Shown: piece after piece, positions 25,459-34,202 of the stretch
Layout: each line of letters opens with the position of its first letter
Numbering within the stretch: the first letter of the stretch is position 1
Assembly: GCA_937129145.1 (NCBI GenBank)
Contig: CAKZMU010000009.1
Coordinates: forward strand, 206,551 to 270,550
Reading direction: 5' to 3'
Length of the DNA stretch: 64,000 nucleotides
DNA from: an uncultured Lacinutrix sp.
Lineage (GTDB): Bacteria > Bacteroidota > Bacteroidia > Flavobacteriales > Flavobacteriaceae
Position numbers and translations under genes: made by a program
Notes under the pieces: model-generated
The model's database searches: none
Seen by the model: only the letters and a program-made list of their open reading frames with translations
What the model was told of the DNA's origin: nothing

Positions 25459-25494
25459 TTAATCCACTACTAAAGTATTCGTTTTTAAATCACA
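25459..25494 (-). pseudogene. remnant of a second paaE-type C-terminus
   Basis: On the minus strand an 11-residue stretch C-D-L-K-T-N-T-L-V-V-D-stop mirrors the C-terminus of the adjacent reductase (C-Q-A-H-P-T-T-N-T-L-V-V-D). At DNA level 19 of 23 bases match around the VVD codons. It lies about 155 bases downstream of the matching part of paaE. It is too short to be a gene and looks like the decayed end of a duplicated or deleted paralog. Confidence 0.45.
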
Positions 25495-25602
25495 TCAAAA
25501 TTTAGTGTAGGAAATTTTTCATACAATTCGATGAAATGCATAATTCAAAGACAAATAAACAAATAAATCAGACGTATAACATTATTTATATGGATTTAAG
25601 AC

Positions 25603-26661
25603 TTATACATCGTCATAATCCACGACTAGTGTATTGGTAGTTGGGTGTGCTTGACAGGTTAAAACAAGTCCCTCGGCAACCTCATTATCGGTTAAAATAT
25701 TATTTTGTCTCATGGTTGCTTCGCCTTCTTTTATACGAGCCAAACAGCTACTGCATATACCTCCTTGACACGAATACGGAACATCTAAATCTTCATCTAA
25801 AGCAGCTTCAAGAACAGTTTGTTTTTGAGACATTTTAAAAGTGCTTTCTTCATCATCGACAATTACCGTAATATTTGCTTTACCTTCAGGAACACTAGTG
25901 TCATTAGGAATTGCGGCAGGTTTTGCAGCTTTAAACAGTTCAAAATGAATACGGTCACTTGGTGTACCATGCTCAGTTAAAACATCCTTAACTGTATGAA
26001 TCATGGCTTCAGGCCCACATAAATAATACGCATCCACATCAATATGCTTGTATTTATTTTTCATCACAAAATTAACGGTGCTTTTTTCAATACGTCCAAA
26101 CACAGCGTCGATTTCATCTGCTTGACTGTAAACAAATTGAATGGCAAATCGGTCTTTAAAATTGTGTTGAAGTTCAAGCAACTCATTTAAAAACATAGTA
26201 TCGTTTAAGGTTTTATTGCCATAAACCAAGATAACCTTACTATGCACTTCTTCTTCTAAAGCACATTTTACAATACTCAGTATGGGTGTAATACCACTAC
26301 CTGCGGCAAAAAGGGCGATATTCTTGGTTTTTTTATCGTTAGGCTCAAAAATAAAACGACCTGTTGGTGTTCCAACTTCTAAGGTATCTCCAACTTTCAA
26401 TACATTATTGGCATAGACCGAAAAAGTACCATCAACCACCTCTTTTACAGCCACTTTTAATTCGCCACTTGTTGGAGCTGTACAAAGGGAATAATCTCTA
26501 CGAACCTCATTACCGTTAATAGTGATTTTAAGCGTTATGTATTGTCCAGCTTTAAAAGAAAAGTTGTTTTTTAAAGCATCGGGAACTTCAAAATGTATAG
26601 TGACCGCTTTATTGGTTTCCTTTTGAATATCTTTAATGGTAAGTGTATGAAAATGCGACAT
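25603..26661 (-). CDS. paaE: flavin/2Fe-2S oxidoreductase, PaaE-type (ferredoxin-NADP reductase fold)
   Basis: The 352-residue protein has three domains. An FAD-binding barrel carries R-R-D-Y-S-L-C. A NAD(P)-binding domain has G-S-G-I-T-P-I-L-S and Y-L-C-G-P-E-A-M. A C-terminal plant-type 2Fe-2S ferredoxin domain has cysteines 298, 303, 306 and 336. This is the layout of the reductase of phenylacetyl-CoA epoxidase. The monooxygenase subunits paaABCD are not in the window, so it may feed electrons to another oxygenase. It has its own -7 box and a terminator inside the facing gene. A decayed copy of its 3' end lies just downstream. Confidence 0.85.
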   Translation of the reverse strand: MSHFHTLTIKDIQKETNKAVTIHFEVPDALKNNFSFKAGQYITLKITINGNEVRRDYSLCTAPTSGELKVAVKEVVDGTFSVYANNVLKVGDTLEVGTPTGRFIFEPNDKKTKNIALFAAGSGITPILSIVKCALEEEVHSKVILVYGNKTLNDTMFLNELLELQHNFKDRFAIQFVYSQADEIDAVFGRIEKSTVNFVMKNKYKHIDVDAYYLCGPEAMIHTVKDVLTEHGTPSDRIHFELFKAAKPAAIPNDTSVPEGKANITVIVDDEESTFKMSQKQTVLEAALDEDLDVPYSCQGGICSSCLARIKEGEATMRQNNILTDNEVAEGLVLTCQAHPTTNTLVVDYDDV

Positions 26662-26677
26662 TGAAAATTATTTTTTG

Positions 26678-26685
26678 CAAAAATA
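26678..26685 (-). promoter_or_regulatory. -7 element (TATTTTTG) for the PaaE-type reductase
   Basis: On the minus strand TATTTTTG lies 16 bases before the ATG at 26661. No TTG at N17-23 is present. Confidence 0.45.
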
Positions 26686-26766
26686 GTGAAGTAAATAGAT
26701 AATTTTTAATTTAGATTGTAACAAATTCACGATTATTGCAACAAATACATCAAACACGACCAAAAC

Positions 26767-28248
26767 ATGATTAAGCATTTCTTGAATTTAGAGTGGAAAC
26801 AGTATTTTCGTTCTTCTTATTGGCAAAAAAACATTCTTCTTAACATACTACTGGTGTTTTTTGCACTTTATTTTGTAGCAATGTTCCTATTAATGGGAGT
26901 TGCCATGTATCCATTGCTAAAAGAATTTTTTCCAGATAATGACCCTTTTGTGGTGTTTAATGGCTTTTTGTTTTTCTGGATTCTTGGCGATTTATTTATA
27001 CGCTTCTTTTTTCAGAAACTGCCAGTAATGAGCGTAAAACCATTATTGGTACTTCCTATAAAACGAAAAACGGTAGTGAATTTTGTATTAGGGAAATCGG
27101 CATTTTCCTTTTTTAATTTTTTACCCTTGTTTGCCATTGTGCCTTTTGGCATCATGCTGGTAAGTAAAGGAGGCTACGAAACATCAACCATATTAATATG
27201 GATGCTAACAATTATCATCCTAACACTCATCAATAATTTTTTAAACTTTATTATTGAAAGTCTTTCTTCGGAAACCGAACTATCCTTTTTACCAGTAATT
27301 CTTCTGGTTGGAGGTTTGTTTGCACTTAATCATTTTAACATTATTTCGTTTACAGATTTAGTAGCAAACGGAATTGATGCTATAGTGGCAAACCCAGCAA
27401 TGTTACTAGTGCCTATATTGCTATTGGCAGTACTTTACTACATAAACTTTAACATACTAAGAAAGAAACTGTTTTTGGACAGTTCCTTAAAAAAGAAAAC
27501 CAAGGAAGCAAGTGAAACAAACCTAGAATGGACTAAAAAATTTGGAGACATTGCACCTTTCATGCAGTTGGATTTAAAACTCATAACTAGAAACAAGCGT
27601 GCAAAATCATCATTGTGGATGTTGGGTCTCGGGTTGCTTTATGGGTTGTTTTTTTACCCACAACCTATGTACCGCGAAATGGAATTTATGTTCGTGTTTA
27701 TAGGCATTTTCGTTACGGGCATTTTTCTTATCAATTTTGGTCAGTTTATTCCAGCTTGGGATAGTAGCTATTATAAGCTGTTAATGAGCCAAAACATTAA
27801 GTACGAAAAATACTTAAAATCTAAATTCACATTAATGATTATGAGTGTTATAATCATGTTCGTATTAAGTATTCCGTATGTGTATTTTGGGTGGAAAATT
27901 TTAATAGCACACTTTGCAGCAGCCATTTATAATATTGGTGTTAACTCACATGTCATCATGTTAGGAGGTTCGTTTAATCGAAAAAAAATTGACCTTGACC
28001 AAAAAGCAGCATTTAATTTTCAAGGCACAGGAGCTGTACAATGGTTAATTGGTATTCCATTAATGGTGGTGCCAATGGGATTGTTTGGAGCCTTAAACTA
28101 TTTTATAAATTTTGAAACAGGCATAGCAGTGATTTTGCTAATGGGCCTTTTAGGGATTATGTTCCATCAAAAAATTATGAAATTCATCACACAAAAATAT
28201 TTAGATTCAAAATATAAAATGATTGACGCTTTTAGTCAAGATAATTAA
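26767..28248 (+). CDS. DUF5687-family ABC exporter membrane subunit
   Basis: A 493-residue membrane protein with about 10-12 helices. The start (I-K-H-F-L-N-L-E-W-K-Q-Y-F-R-S-S-Y-W) and V-L-P-I-K-R-K-T-V-V-N-F are typical of the Bacteroidota DUF5687 permeases, large ABC-2-like exporter subunits. The next gene, 11 bases on, encodes the matching ATPase. Together they form a two-gene exporter of unknown substrate in the inner membrane. Confidence 0.82.
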   Translation: MIKHFLNLEWKQYFRSSYWQKNILLNILLVFFALYFVAMFLLMGVAMYPLLKEFFPDNDPFVVFNGFLFFWILGDLFIRFFFQKLPVMSVKPLLVLPIKRKTVVNFVLGKSAFSFFNFLPLFAIVPFGIMLVSKGGYETSTILIWMLTIIILTLINNFLNFIIESLSSETELSFLPVILLVGGLFALNHFNIISFTDLVANGIDAIVANPAMLLVPILLLAVLYYINFNILRKKLFLDSSLKKKTKEASETNLEWTKKFGDIAPFMQLDLKLITRNKRAKSSLWMLGLGLLYGLFFYPQPMYREMEFMFVFIGIFVTGIFLINFGQFIPAWDSSYYKLLMSQNIKYEKYLKSKFTLMIMSVIIMFVLSIPYVYFGWKILIAHFAAAIYNIGVNSHVIMLGGSFNRKKIDLDQKAAFNFQGTGAVQWLIGIPLMVVPMGLFGALNYFINFETGIAVILLMGLLGIMFHQKIMKFITQKYLDSKYKMIDAFSQDN

Positions 28249-28259
28249 AACAAGCAAAC

Positions 28260-28955
28260 ATGATAACAGCAAATAACCTTACAAAATCATACAAAGGCGT
28301 TCAAGTATTAAATTTACCAAACCTAGATATTCCAAAAGGACAAAGCTTTGGACTTGTTGGAAACAATGGCGCAGGAAAAACAACATTTTTCAGTTTATTA
28401 CTAGACCTTATAAACCCTACAACGGGACATATAAAGTCCAATAATATATCGGTTCACGAGAGTGAAGACTGGAAACCTTTTACATCGTCATTTATAGATG
28501 AAAGCTTTTTAATAGGCTATTTAACTCCAGAAGAATACTTTTACTTCATTGGCGATATTCGAGGACAAAACAAAGCAGATGTAGATAATTTAATAGCAAA
28601 ATTTGAAGACTTTTTTCATGATGAAATTCTAGGAAAGAAAAAATATCTAAGAGATTTAAGTAAAGGAAACCAGAAAAAAGCTGGTATTGTCGCTGCATTA
28701 ATTGGCAATCCTGAAGTAATTATTCTAGACGAGCCTTTTGCAAACTTAGACCCAACCACACAAATTAGATTAAAACAAATTATAAAGGAACTTACCGAAA
28801 ATAGAGATATAACTGTGTTAATTTCCAGTCACGATTTAATGCATGTAACCGATGTTTGTGAGCGCATAGTTGTGCTTGAAAAAGGCGAAATAGTAAAAGA
28901 TTTAGCCACAAGCGAAGCGACCTTAAAAGAGCTGGAAGCGCACTTTTCAAACTAG
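28260..28955 (+). CDS. ABC transporter ATP-binding protein
   Basis: The 231-residue ATPase has Walker A G-N-N-G-A-G-K-T-T (about residues 35-43), an atypical signature L-S-K-G-N-Q-K-K-A replacing LSGGQ, as in CcmA/gliding-type exporters, Walker B V-I-I-L-D-E-P, and H-loop S-S-H-D. It energises the DUF5687 permease encoded just upstream. The substrate is unknown. The gene is followed by a 117-base gap containing a promoter box and a palindrome. Confidence 0.9.
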   Translation: MITANNLTKSYKGVQVLNLPNLDIPKGQSFGLVGNNGAGKTTFFSLLLDLINPTTGHIKSNNISVHESEDWKPFTSSFIDESFLIGYLTPEEYFYFIGDIRGQNKADVDNLIAKFEDFFHDEILGKKKYLRDLSKGNQKKAGIVAALIGNPEVIILDEPFANLDPTTQIRLKQIIKELTENRDITVLISSHDLMHVTDVCERIVVLEKGEIVKDLATSEATLKELEAHFSN

Positions 28956-28975
28956 CATTTCGGCTAAAAGTCGAC

Positions 28976-28983
28976 TATTTTTG
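28976..28983 (+). promoter_or_regulatory. -7 element (TATTTTTG) upstream of sprE/porW
   Basis: TATTTTTG matches TAnnTTTG and lies 90 bases before the sprE start. Transcription from here would include a 14-codon ORF and an 18-base palindrome in the leader. Confidence 0.45.
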
Positions 28984-29019
28984 CAGTTTAAAAGAAAAAA
29001 GATGATTATTTTTACGTTT

Positions 29020-29037
29020 TTGCATAATATTATGCAA
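29020..29037 (+). repeat. 18-base perfect palindrome in the sprE leader
   Basis: TTGCATAAT is followed directly by ATTATGCAA. The symmetry without a loop and without a T-tract is more like a dimeric regulator's operator than a terminator. It lies inside a 14-codon ORF (29002-29046) between the promoter box and the sprE start. Confidence 0.5.
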
Positions 29038-29072
29038 GGCATTTAGTTATTCAATTACTAAACATACCAACG

Positions 29073-31604
29073 TTGAAGATATCTTTTAAATCCAAATCTA
29101 TACTTCTACTTTCTGCTATTGTCATAGCAGGATGTTCTCGTAAAAAAGACAATTTCGTTAGTAGAAACTTTCACGCTGTAGCTACAGAATACAATACGCT
29201 ATATAATGGTTACAATGCTCTAGAACAAGGACGAGCAGACTTAAACAACAATTATACAGATAACTATTGGGAAATTTTACCAATAGAACGCATGACCATT
29301 ACCGATGAGATTGCACTCCCAGGACAATCTGAGGATAATAATTTCACCAAAGCTGAAGAAAAAGCGATTAAAGCTATTCAAAAGCATGGTATGAACATTA
29401 AGGGCAAAGAAAGAAACCCTCAAATAGACGAAGCATATTTACTATTGGGTAAAGCACGTTATTTCGACCAGCGCTTTGTACCTTCTATGGAAGCTTTTAA
29501 TTATATTCTATTTAAATATCCTGCAAGCGATAAGATAAATCAGGCAAAAATTTGGAGAGAAAAAACCAATTTACGTTTAGAAAACAACGAATTGGCAATC
29601 ACCAATCTTAAGCGTTTATTATTTCAAGAAGAGTTAAAAGACCAAGATTTAGCCGATGCGACTTCTATGTTGGCACAGGCATACATCAACACAAAATCAT
29701 TAGATAGCGCAATCACACAATTAGAAATTGCATCAAACGCTACAAAAAGCAACGACGAACGTGGGCGATACAAGTTTATTCAAGGACAACTGTATAATAA
29801 GTTACAAAAATCCGATAGCGCAAATTTAGCATTCGATAAGGTGATTGAATTAAACAGAAAAACTCCTAGAATCTATATGATTAGTGCACAAATCGAAAAA
29901 GCAAAGAATTTCGATTTCGAAAATGGCAACAAACTTGAGTTTTTGGAACTGTTGACCGATATGGAAGAAAACAGGGAAAATAGACCGTTTTTAGATAAAA
30001 TCTATTACCAAATTGCCGAGTACCACAAAACAAACGAATCAGATACGATTGCTGCGACCTATTATAATAAATCACTTAGAACTGCTTCAACCGATAAGTT
30101 TTTAAACGCTATGAGCTATCAAAATTTAGGAAATATGAATTTTGATAAAACCGAATACAAAAACGCAGGTGCTTATTACGATAGCACTATGGTCAACCTA
30201 AAAGAAAACTCGAAGCTGTTTAGAGCAATTAAACGTAAACGTGACAACCTAGATGATGTTATTTTTTACGAAGATGTTGCAGTTAGAAACGATAGTATTT
30301 TAAGTTTGGTAAACATGTCTAACGAAGACCGTTTGGCATATTTTACAGAGTATACCACCAAATTAAAGGAAAAAGCCGAAGCACTTAAAGAAGAAGCCGA
30401 AGCAGCCAAATTAATTGCACAGCAAAATTTAAAAACCAACAACGGAATTACCAATAATAGAGAAAATGCAGGTGTATCGACCTTCTATTTTTATAATCCC
30501 GTAACGGTCGCTTATGGTAAAAACGAATTTTTGCAAAACTGGGGAGAACGTCAGCTTCAGGATAATTGGAGATGGTCAAGTAGAGGAGGCGGAAACTCAA
30601 CGCAAAACAATATTGAAGATGAGTTGGCTTCAAATGAAGACAGCGAACTATTCAATCCAGAATTTTATATATCAAAAATTCCTGTAGAGCAAAAAGCAAT
30701 AGACAGTTTAGCTAAAGACAGAAACTTTGCCTACTACCAATTAGGGTTGATTTATAAAGAGAAATTTCAGGAATATCACTTAGCAAAAGATAAGCTGTTA
30801 AACCTACTAAAAAGCAACCCAGAAGAACGCTTAATTTTGCCTTCTAAATATAATTTGTATAAAATTTACGAATTATTAGGCGAAAATGGAGAAGCAGAAA
30901 TTGCAAAAAACGATATTATTGCAAATTACCCAGACTCTCGATATGCATCTATTTTACTGAATCCTGATGCAGATTTGGGTGAGGACGAAAACAGCCCAGA
31001 AAACATTTATGAGTCGCTTTACAAAAAGTTTGAAAACGAAGAATATGCTAGCGTTATTGAACAATGCGACACATATATTTCAAGGTTTGATGGCGAAAAA
31101 ATAGTGCCAAAATTCGAGTTTTTAAAAGCGGTGTCCAAAGCGCGTTTATATGGTTTTGAAAGTTATAACGAATCCATAAACTACATAGCTTTAAATTACC
31201 CAAATAGTCCAGAAGGGGCAAAAGCGCAGGATATGCTGAAAAACGCTATGCCTTTGCTGTCTAAAAGCGAATTCTCAAGCAATGATGCATCCAAACATTT
31301 TAAGGCTATCTATAAATTTGTAGATGCCGAAGATGAAGAAATTGATGCATTTTATAAGAAATTAAACGAGGCAATTACCAAAATAGACTACTTCGAATTG
31401 ACCACTTCAAAAGATATATATAATGAAAACACTATCTTTATAGTGGTTCATGGTTTAAAAAGCATTCAAGCTGCTAACGGATTTGGAGAGTTTTTAAAAG
31501 ACAAAAAGCAAACGATTAATAAAGAACATTTTGGCGTGTCTTCTCAAAATTATCAAATCATACAAATCCATAAAAACCTAGACGAGTATTTAAAATCTTT
31601 ATAG
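29073..31604 (+). CDS. sprE: type IX secretion/gliding lipoprotein SprE (PorW)
   Basis: The 843-residue protein has a lipoprotein signal (S-A-I-V-I-A-G-C, lipidated C21). The start of the mature chain, S-R-N-F-H-A-V-A-T-E-Y-N-T-L-Y-N-G-Y-N-A-L, is the SprE/PorW hallmark. TPR repeats cover about 120-380 and 540-760. A coiled coil lies near 425-455 (K-E-K-A-E-A-L-K-E-E-A-E-A-A-K). SprE links the periplasm-facing outer-membrane machinery in type IX secretion and gliding. The length is close to the roughly 870 residues known in Flavobacterium. The start is TTG 29073; no upstream ATG is in frame. The bactofilin gene follows after 21 bases. Confidence 0.9.
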   Translation: MKISFKSKSILLLSAIVIAGCSRKKDNFVSRNFHAVATEYNTLYNGYNALEQGRADLNNNYTDNYWEILPIERMTITDEIALPGQSEDNNFTKAEEKAIKAIQKHGMNIKGKERNPQIDEAYLLLGKARYFDQRFVPSMEAFNYILFKYPASDKINQAKIWREKTNLRLENNELAITNLKRLLFQEELKDQDLADATSMLAQAYINTKSLDSAITQLEIASNATKSNDERGRYKFIQGQLYNKLQKSDSANLAFDKVIELNRKTPRIYMISAQIEKAKNFDFENGNKLEFLELLTDMEENRENRPFLDKIYYQIAEYHKTNESDTIAATYYNKSLRTASTDKFLNAMSYQNLGNMNFDKTEYKNAGAYYDSTMVNLKENSKLFRAIKRKRDNLDDVIFYEDVAVRNDSILSLVNMSNEDRLAYFTEYTTKLKEKAEALKEEAEAAKLIAQQNLKTNNGITNNRENAGVSTFYFYNPVTVAYGKNEFLQNWGERQLQDNWRWSSRGGGNSTQNNIEDELASNEDSELFNPEFYISKIPVEQKAIDSLAKDRNFAYYQLGLIYKEKFQEYHLAKDKLLNLLKSNPEERLILPSKYNLYKIYELLGENGEAEIAKNDIIANYPDSRYASILLNPDADLGEDENSPENIYESLYKKFENEEYASVIEQCDTYISRFDGEKIVPKFEFLKAVSKARLYGFESYNESINYIALNYPNSPEGAKAQDMLKNAMPLLSKSEFSSNDASKHFKAIYKFVDAEDEEIDAFYKKLNEAITKIDYFELTTSKDIYNENTIFIVVHGLKSIQAANGFGEFLKDKKQTINKEHFGVSSQNYQIIQIHKNLDEYLKSL

Positions 31605-31625
31605 AAACGATTAATAGCAAAAATT

Positions 31626-32051
31626 ATGTTTTCAGATGGTAAAAGAGGAAGAGGAGACGCAGTTGAATCTTCCACACAACAAAACAGAATAGCTCAAGGC
31701 ACCACAATTGTTGGTGATATTGAAAGCGAAGGAGGCTTTAGAATAGATGGTGCCATTCAAGGTACTATAAAAACACCAGGAAAAATAGTGGTTGGTAAAT
31801 CAGGAATTATCAATGGTACGTTAGAAGGCACCAATGCCGATTTTGAAGGTCGTTTTTCTGGAAAAATGAAATTATCAGGCGTGTTGTCATTAAAATCTTC
31901 AGCATTTATCGAGGGCGAAGTTGAAATTGGCAAACTTGCTGTAGAACCAGGAGCAACATTCAATGCAGTTTGCAACATGAAAGGCGCCGTTAAAGAACTT
32001 AACAAAGGTGAGCAACGAAAACCAGGATCAGGAACCGAAAAATCAGCTTAA
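31626..32051 (+). CDS. bactofilin-family cytoskeletal protein
   Basis: A 141-residue polymer-forming protein: a disordered N-terminus (about 1-22), then a right-handed beta-helix core of short glycine-rich repeats (I-V-G-D-I-E-S-E-G...I-D-G-A-I-Q-G-T-I-K-T...V-G-K-S-G-I-I-N-G), and a disordered tail. Bactofilins form membrane-associated filaments that place envelope enzymes. It lies between sprE and atpZ; its last 44 bases overlap the atpZ reading frame, so the two are likely co-translated. Confidence 0.9.
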   Translation: MFSDGKRGRGDAVESSTQQNRIAQGTTIVGDIESEGGFRIDGAIQGTIKTPGKIVVGKSGIINGTLEGTNADFEGRFSGKMKLSGVLSLKSSAFIEGEVEIGKLAVEPGATFNAVCNMKGAVKELNKGEQRKPGSGTEKSA

Positions 32052-32250
32052 TACTTACGTTCAATTTTCTGGCTTAGCGATACAGATGGGTGCAATAATT
32101 GCAATAGGCACCTTTGCTGGTGTTAAGCTTGATGAAAAATATCCCAACAAGCATAATCTATTTACACTTGTCTTAACATTAACTTCGGTAATTACATCAA
32201 TTATTTATGTAATTAGGCGTATTATTGCAAATTCAAAAAAAGAAGAATAA
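32008..32250 (+). CDS. atpZ: AtpZ/AtpI-family ATP synthase accessory protein
   Basis: This 80-residue protein has two helices with G-T-F-A-G-V-K-L-D-E-K between them, the AtpZ pattern. AtpZ with AtpI is linked to Mg2+/Ca2+ transport and c-ring assembly in other bacteria. The start is GTG 32008, giving a 44-base overlap with the bactofilin gene; the family needs about 15 residues before the N-T-Y-V-Q-F-S-G segment, which excludes a later start. It leads the ATP synthase cluster. Confidence 0.85.
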   Translation: MSNENQDQEPKNQLNTYVQFSGLAIQMGAIIAIGTFAGVKLDEKYPNKHNLFTLVLTLTSVITSIIYVIRRIIANSKKEE

Positions 32251-32255
32251 GTAAT

Positions 32256-32651
32256 ATGGAAGGGTTTAAGAATAGACAAATTACATTTTTAGCACAACTT
32301 GTTTTAGTTACATTAGTTTTATTAGGCATACACTCATATTTGTTGAGTTATTTTGCAACCAACATAGTGTTTTTCTTCCCTGTTTGGCATATTTATGTTT
32401 TTCACTTTATCGTGACTATTTTAATTTATTCTATTATTAATTATAGATTTTCATTAGGAAAAAAAAGTATTTTTAATCTGTTTATGGTCATGACACTTTT
32501 AAAGATGATTTTTGCAATTTTATTCCTTTTACCGCTATTACTTTCAGATTTTGAAAACAAGCAACCTGATGTTTTTAATTTTTTCATCCCATATTTTATG
32601 TATTTATTTCTTGAAGTTTATGCGCTAACAAATTTTCTAAAAAAAGCATAA
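32256..32651 (+). CDS. four-helix membrane protein at the AtpI position (DUF6168-like)
   Basis: A 131-residue protein with four hydrophobic helices (about 8-30, 38-60, 70-95, 105-128). It lies between atpZ and atpB, where other bacteria have atpI, and resembles the flavobacterial DUF6168 proteins found there. I see no charged-residue motif that proves AtpI function. It probably helps c-ring assembly or is otherwise tied to the ATP synthase. It starts 5 bases after atpZ. Confidence 0.6.
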   Translation: MEGFKNRQITFLAQLVLVTLVLLGIHSYLLSYFATNIVFFFPVWHIYVFHFIVTILIYSIINYRFSLGKKSIFNLFMVMTLLKMIFAILFLLPLLLSDFENKQPDVFNFFIPYFMYLFLEVYALTNFLKKA

Positions 32652-32728
32652 ACAATAAGTGTTTTTATAATTTTAAATACGGCTCAAATTTTCTTTAATT
32701 CAATCGTATAATTTAAGTTAAATTATGT

Positions 32729-32758
32729 TTGTGAATTCATATAATGTACGTACATTTG
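32729..32758 (+). promoter_or_regulatory. TTG-N19-TACATTTG promoter of the atpB-G operon
   Basis: TTG at 32729-32731, exactly 19 bases, then TACATTTG at 32751-32758: a complete Bacteroidota housekeeping promoter. Transcription should start near 32765, about 30 bases before atpB. It makes atpB-E-F-H-A-G a unit separable from the atpZ/DUF6168 genes. Confidence 0.75.
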
Positions 32759-32796
32759 CACGGAATTTAAAGTAAGGTATTTTTAAGTTATAACTA

Positions 32797-33882
32797 ATGA
32801 GATTAAGCACCTTTAAAACGATAGTATTTTCTGTTCTATTTTTAGTAAATAGCAGTATTGTTTCCGCATCAGAAAAGAAAGAGGGAGATAACGACAAAAA
32901 ATTCGACCCAAAAGAAATGATTATGCATCACGTCAAGGATGCTCACGAATTTCATCTTTGGGATTGGAACGGAAAATCAGTTTCTATTCCACTTCCAATT
33001 ATTTTATGGACAGATAATGGATTGACAACTTTTATGTCAAGTGCTTTCCACCATGATGATTCTGGTAAAGAAGTAGTTGAAAAAGACGGAACTAAATTTG
33101 TTAAATTTCACGAAAAAATATATCAGTTGAATGATGGCGAAAACGCAGCTGTTTTTGATGAAAAACATAATTTAATTAATGCGTCAAAGCCATTAGATTT
33201 TTCAATTACAAGAAACGTATTTATGATGTGGGTTTCTGTAATTGTCTTGTTGCTCATATTCTTTTCTGCAGCTCGTAGTTATAAGAAAAGCGAAAATAAT
33301 GTTCCGTCTGGAATAGGAAGCTTTGTTGAGCCTTTAGTTGTTTTTGTTAGAGATGAAATTGCTCGACCGATGATAGGTGAACATAAATATAAAAGATACA
33401 TGCCTTATTTGTTAACCATATTTTTCTTTATATGGATTAATAACATTTTTGGTTTAATTCCAGTGTTGAATGGGGCAAACTTAAGTGGTAATATTGCTTT
33501 TACGTTGACTTTAGCATTGTTCACATTTATTATTACAACAGTTAGTGGGAATAAAAATTATTGGAAGCATATTTTTTGGATGCCTGGTGTGCCAATTCCA
33601 ATGAAAATATTTTTAATGCCAATTGAGATTATTGGTATGTTCACAAAACCAATCTCGTTAATGATTCGTTTGTTTGCTAACATTACGGCTGGACACATTA
33701 TCATTTTGGCATTAATGTCTCTTATATTCATTTTTAAATCTGTTGCTATAGCACCAGTTTCAGTAGCATTTTCATTGTTTATTACAGTTATTGAGATTGT
33801 TGTTACAGCAATACAAGCATATATATTTACAATATTGTCTGCCCTTTATTTTGGTATGGCAACAGAAGAAGCACATCATTAA
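32797..33882 (+). CDS. atpB: ATP synthase F0 subunit a
   Basis: The 361-residue protein is longer than E. coli AtpB (271). A cleavable signal peptide (about 1-24) and a histidine/aspartate-rich periplasmic domain (25-140) precede the five-helix core, an arrangement usual in Bacteroidota. The proton-channel helix has S-L-M-I-R-L-F-A-N-I-T-A-G-H with the essential arginine. Subunit a forms the half-channels that pass protons to the c-ring. It is the first gene after the operon promoter. Confidence 0.95.
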   Translation: MRLSTFKTIVFSVLFLVNSSIVSASEKKEGDNDKKFDPKEMIMHHVKDAHEFHLWDWNGKSVSIPLPIILWTDNGLTTFMSSAFHHDDSGKEVVEKDGTKFVKFHEKIYQLNDGENAAVFDEKHNLINASKPLDFSITRNVFMMWVSVIVLLLIFFSAARSYKKSENNVPSGIGSFVEPLVVFVRDEIARPMIGEHKYKRYMPYLLTIFFFIWINNIFGLIPVLNGANLSGNIAFTLTLALFTFIITTVSGNKNYWKHIFWMPGVPIPMKIFLMPIEIIGMFTKPISLMIRLFANITAGHIIILALMSLIFIFKSVAIAPVSVAFSLFITVIEIVVTAIQAYIFTILSALYFGMATEEAHH

Positions 33883-33901
33883 TTAATTTAAATTTTATAT
33901 T

Positions 33902-34123
33902 ATGACTATTTATGGAATTGCAGCGTTAGGAGCTGGTTTAGCAGCGATTGGAGCTGGTATCGGTATTGGTAAAATTGGCGGTCAAGCTATGGATGCTATG
34001 GCACGTCAACCAGAAATGCACGGTAAGATTCAATCATCTGCCTTAATTTTAGCAGCCTTCGTAGAAGCAGTAGCACTATTTGGTGTTGTTGTTGCTTTAT
34101 TACAAGCAGCACCAGCAGCATAA
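33902..34123 (+). CDS. atpE: ATP synthase F0 subunit c
   Basis: This 73-residue hairpin of two helices has the polar loop A-R-Q-P-E (34-38) that docks to F1. The essential carboxylate is E55 in A-A-F-V-E-A-V-A-L-F. The residues after it (A-V) lack the S/T that Na+-binding c subunits use, so a proton-driven enzyme is expected. The N-terminal helix has the glycine repeat G-A-G-I-G-I-G needed for tight ring packing. A strong hairpin follows the gene (34137-34173). Confidence 0.96.
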   Translation: MTIYGIAALGAGLAAIGAGIGIGKIGGQAMDAMARQPEMHGKIQSSALILAAFVEAVALFGVVVALLQAAPAA

Positions 34124-34136
34124 TTAATGCATTAAT

Positions 34137-34173
34137 TATATACAGAAGTAACGGTTGGTTGCTTCTGTATATA
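34137..34173 (+). promoter_or_regulatory. 12-bp stem hairpin between atpE and atpF
   Basis: TATATACAGAAG pairs perfectly with CTTCTGTATATA across a 13-base loop, which can itself form a short AAC/GTT stem. It is not followed by a clear T-run, so full termination is unlikely. As atpE product is needed in about 10 or more copies per enzyme, the hairpin may protect the atpE 3' end after cleavage or cause partial read-through. Confidence 0.7.
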
Positions 34174-34202
34174 AAATTTAAATTATTTTAAAATAAAAAA
34201 AT

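Noticed and set aside
25485..25541. 18-residue ORF on the minus strand near the paaE remnant
   Set aside because: It has no promoter, overlaps the paaE remnant in another frame and has no recognisable features.
33902..34123. Sodium-driven ATP synthase
   Set aside because: Subunit c lacks the S/T after the essential glutamate (it has A-V), so a proton-type ring is more likely.
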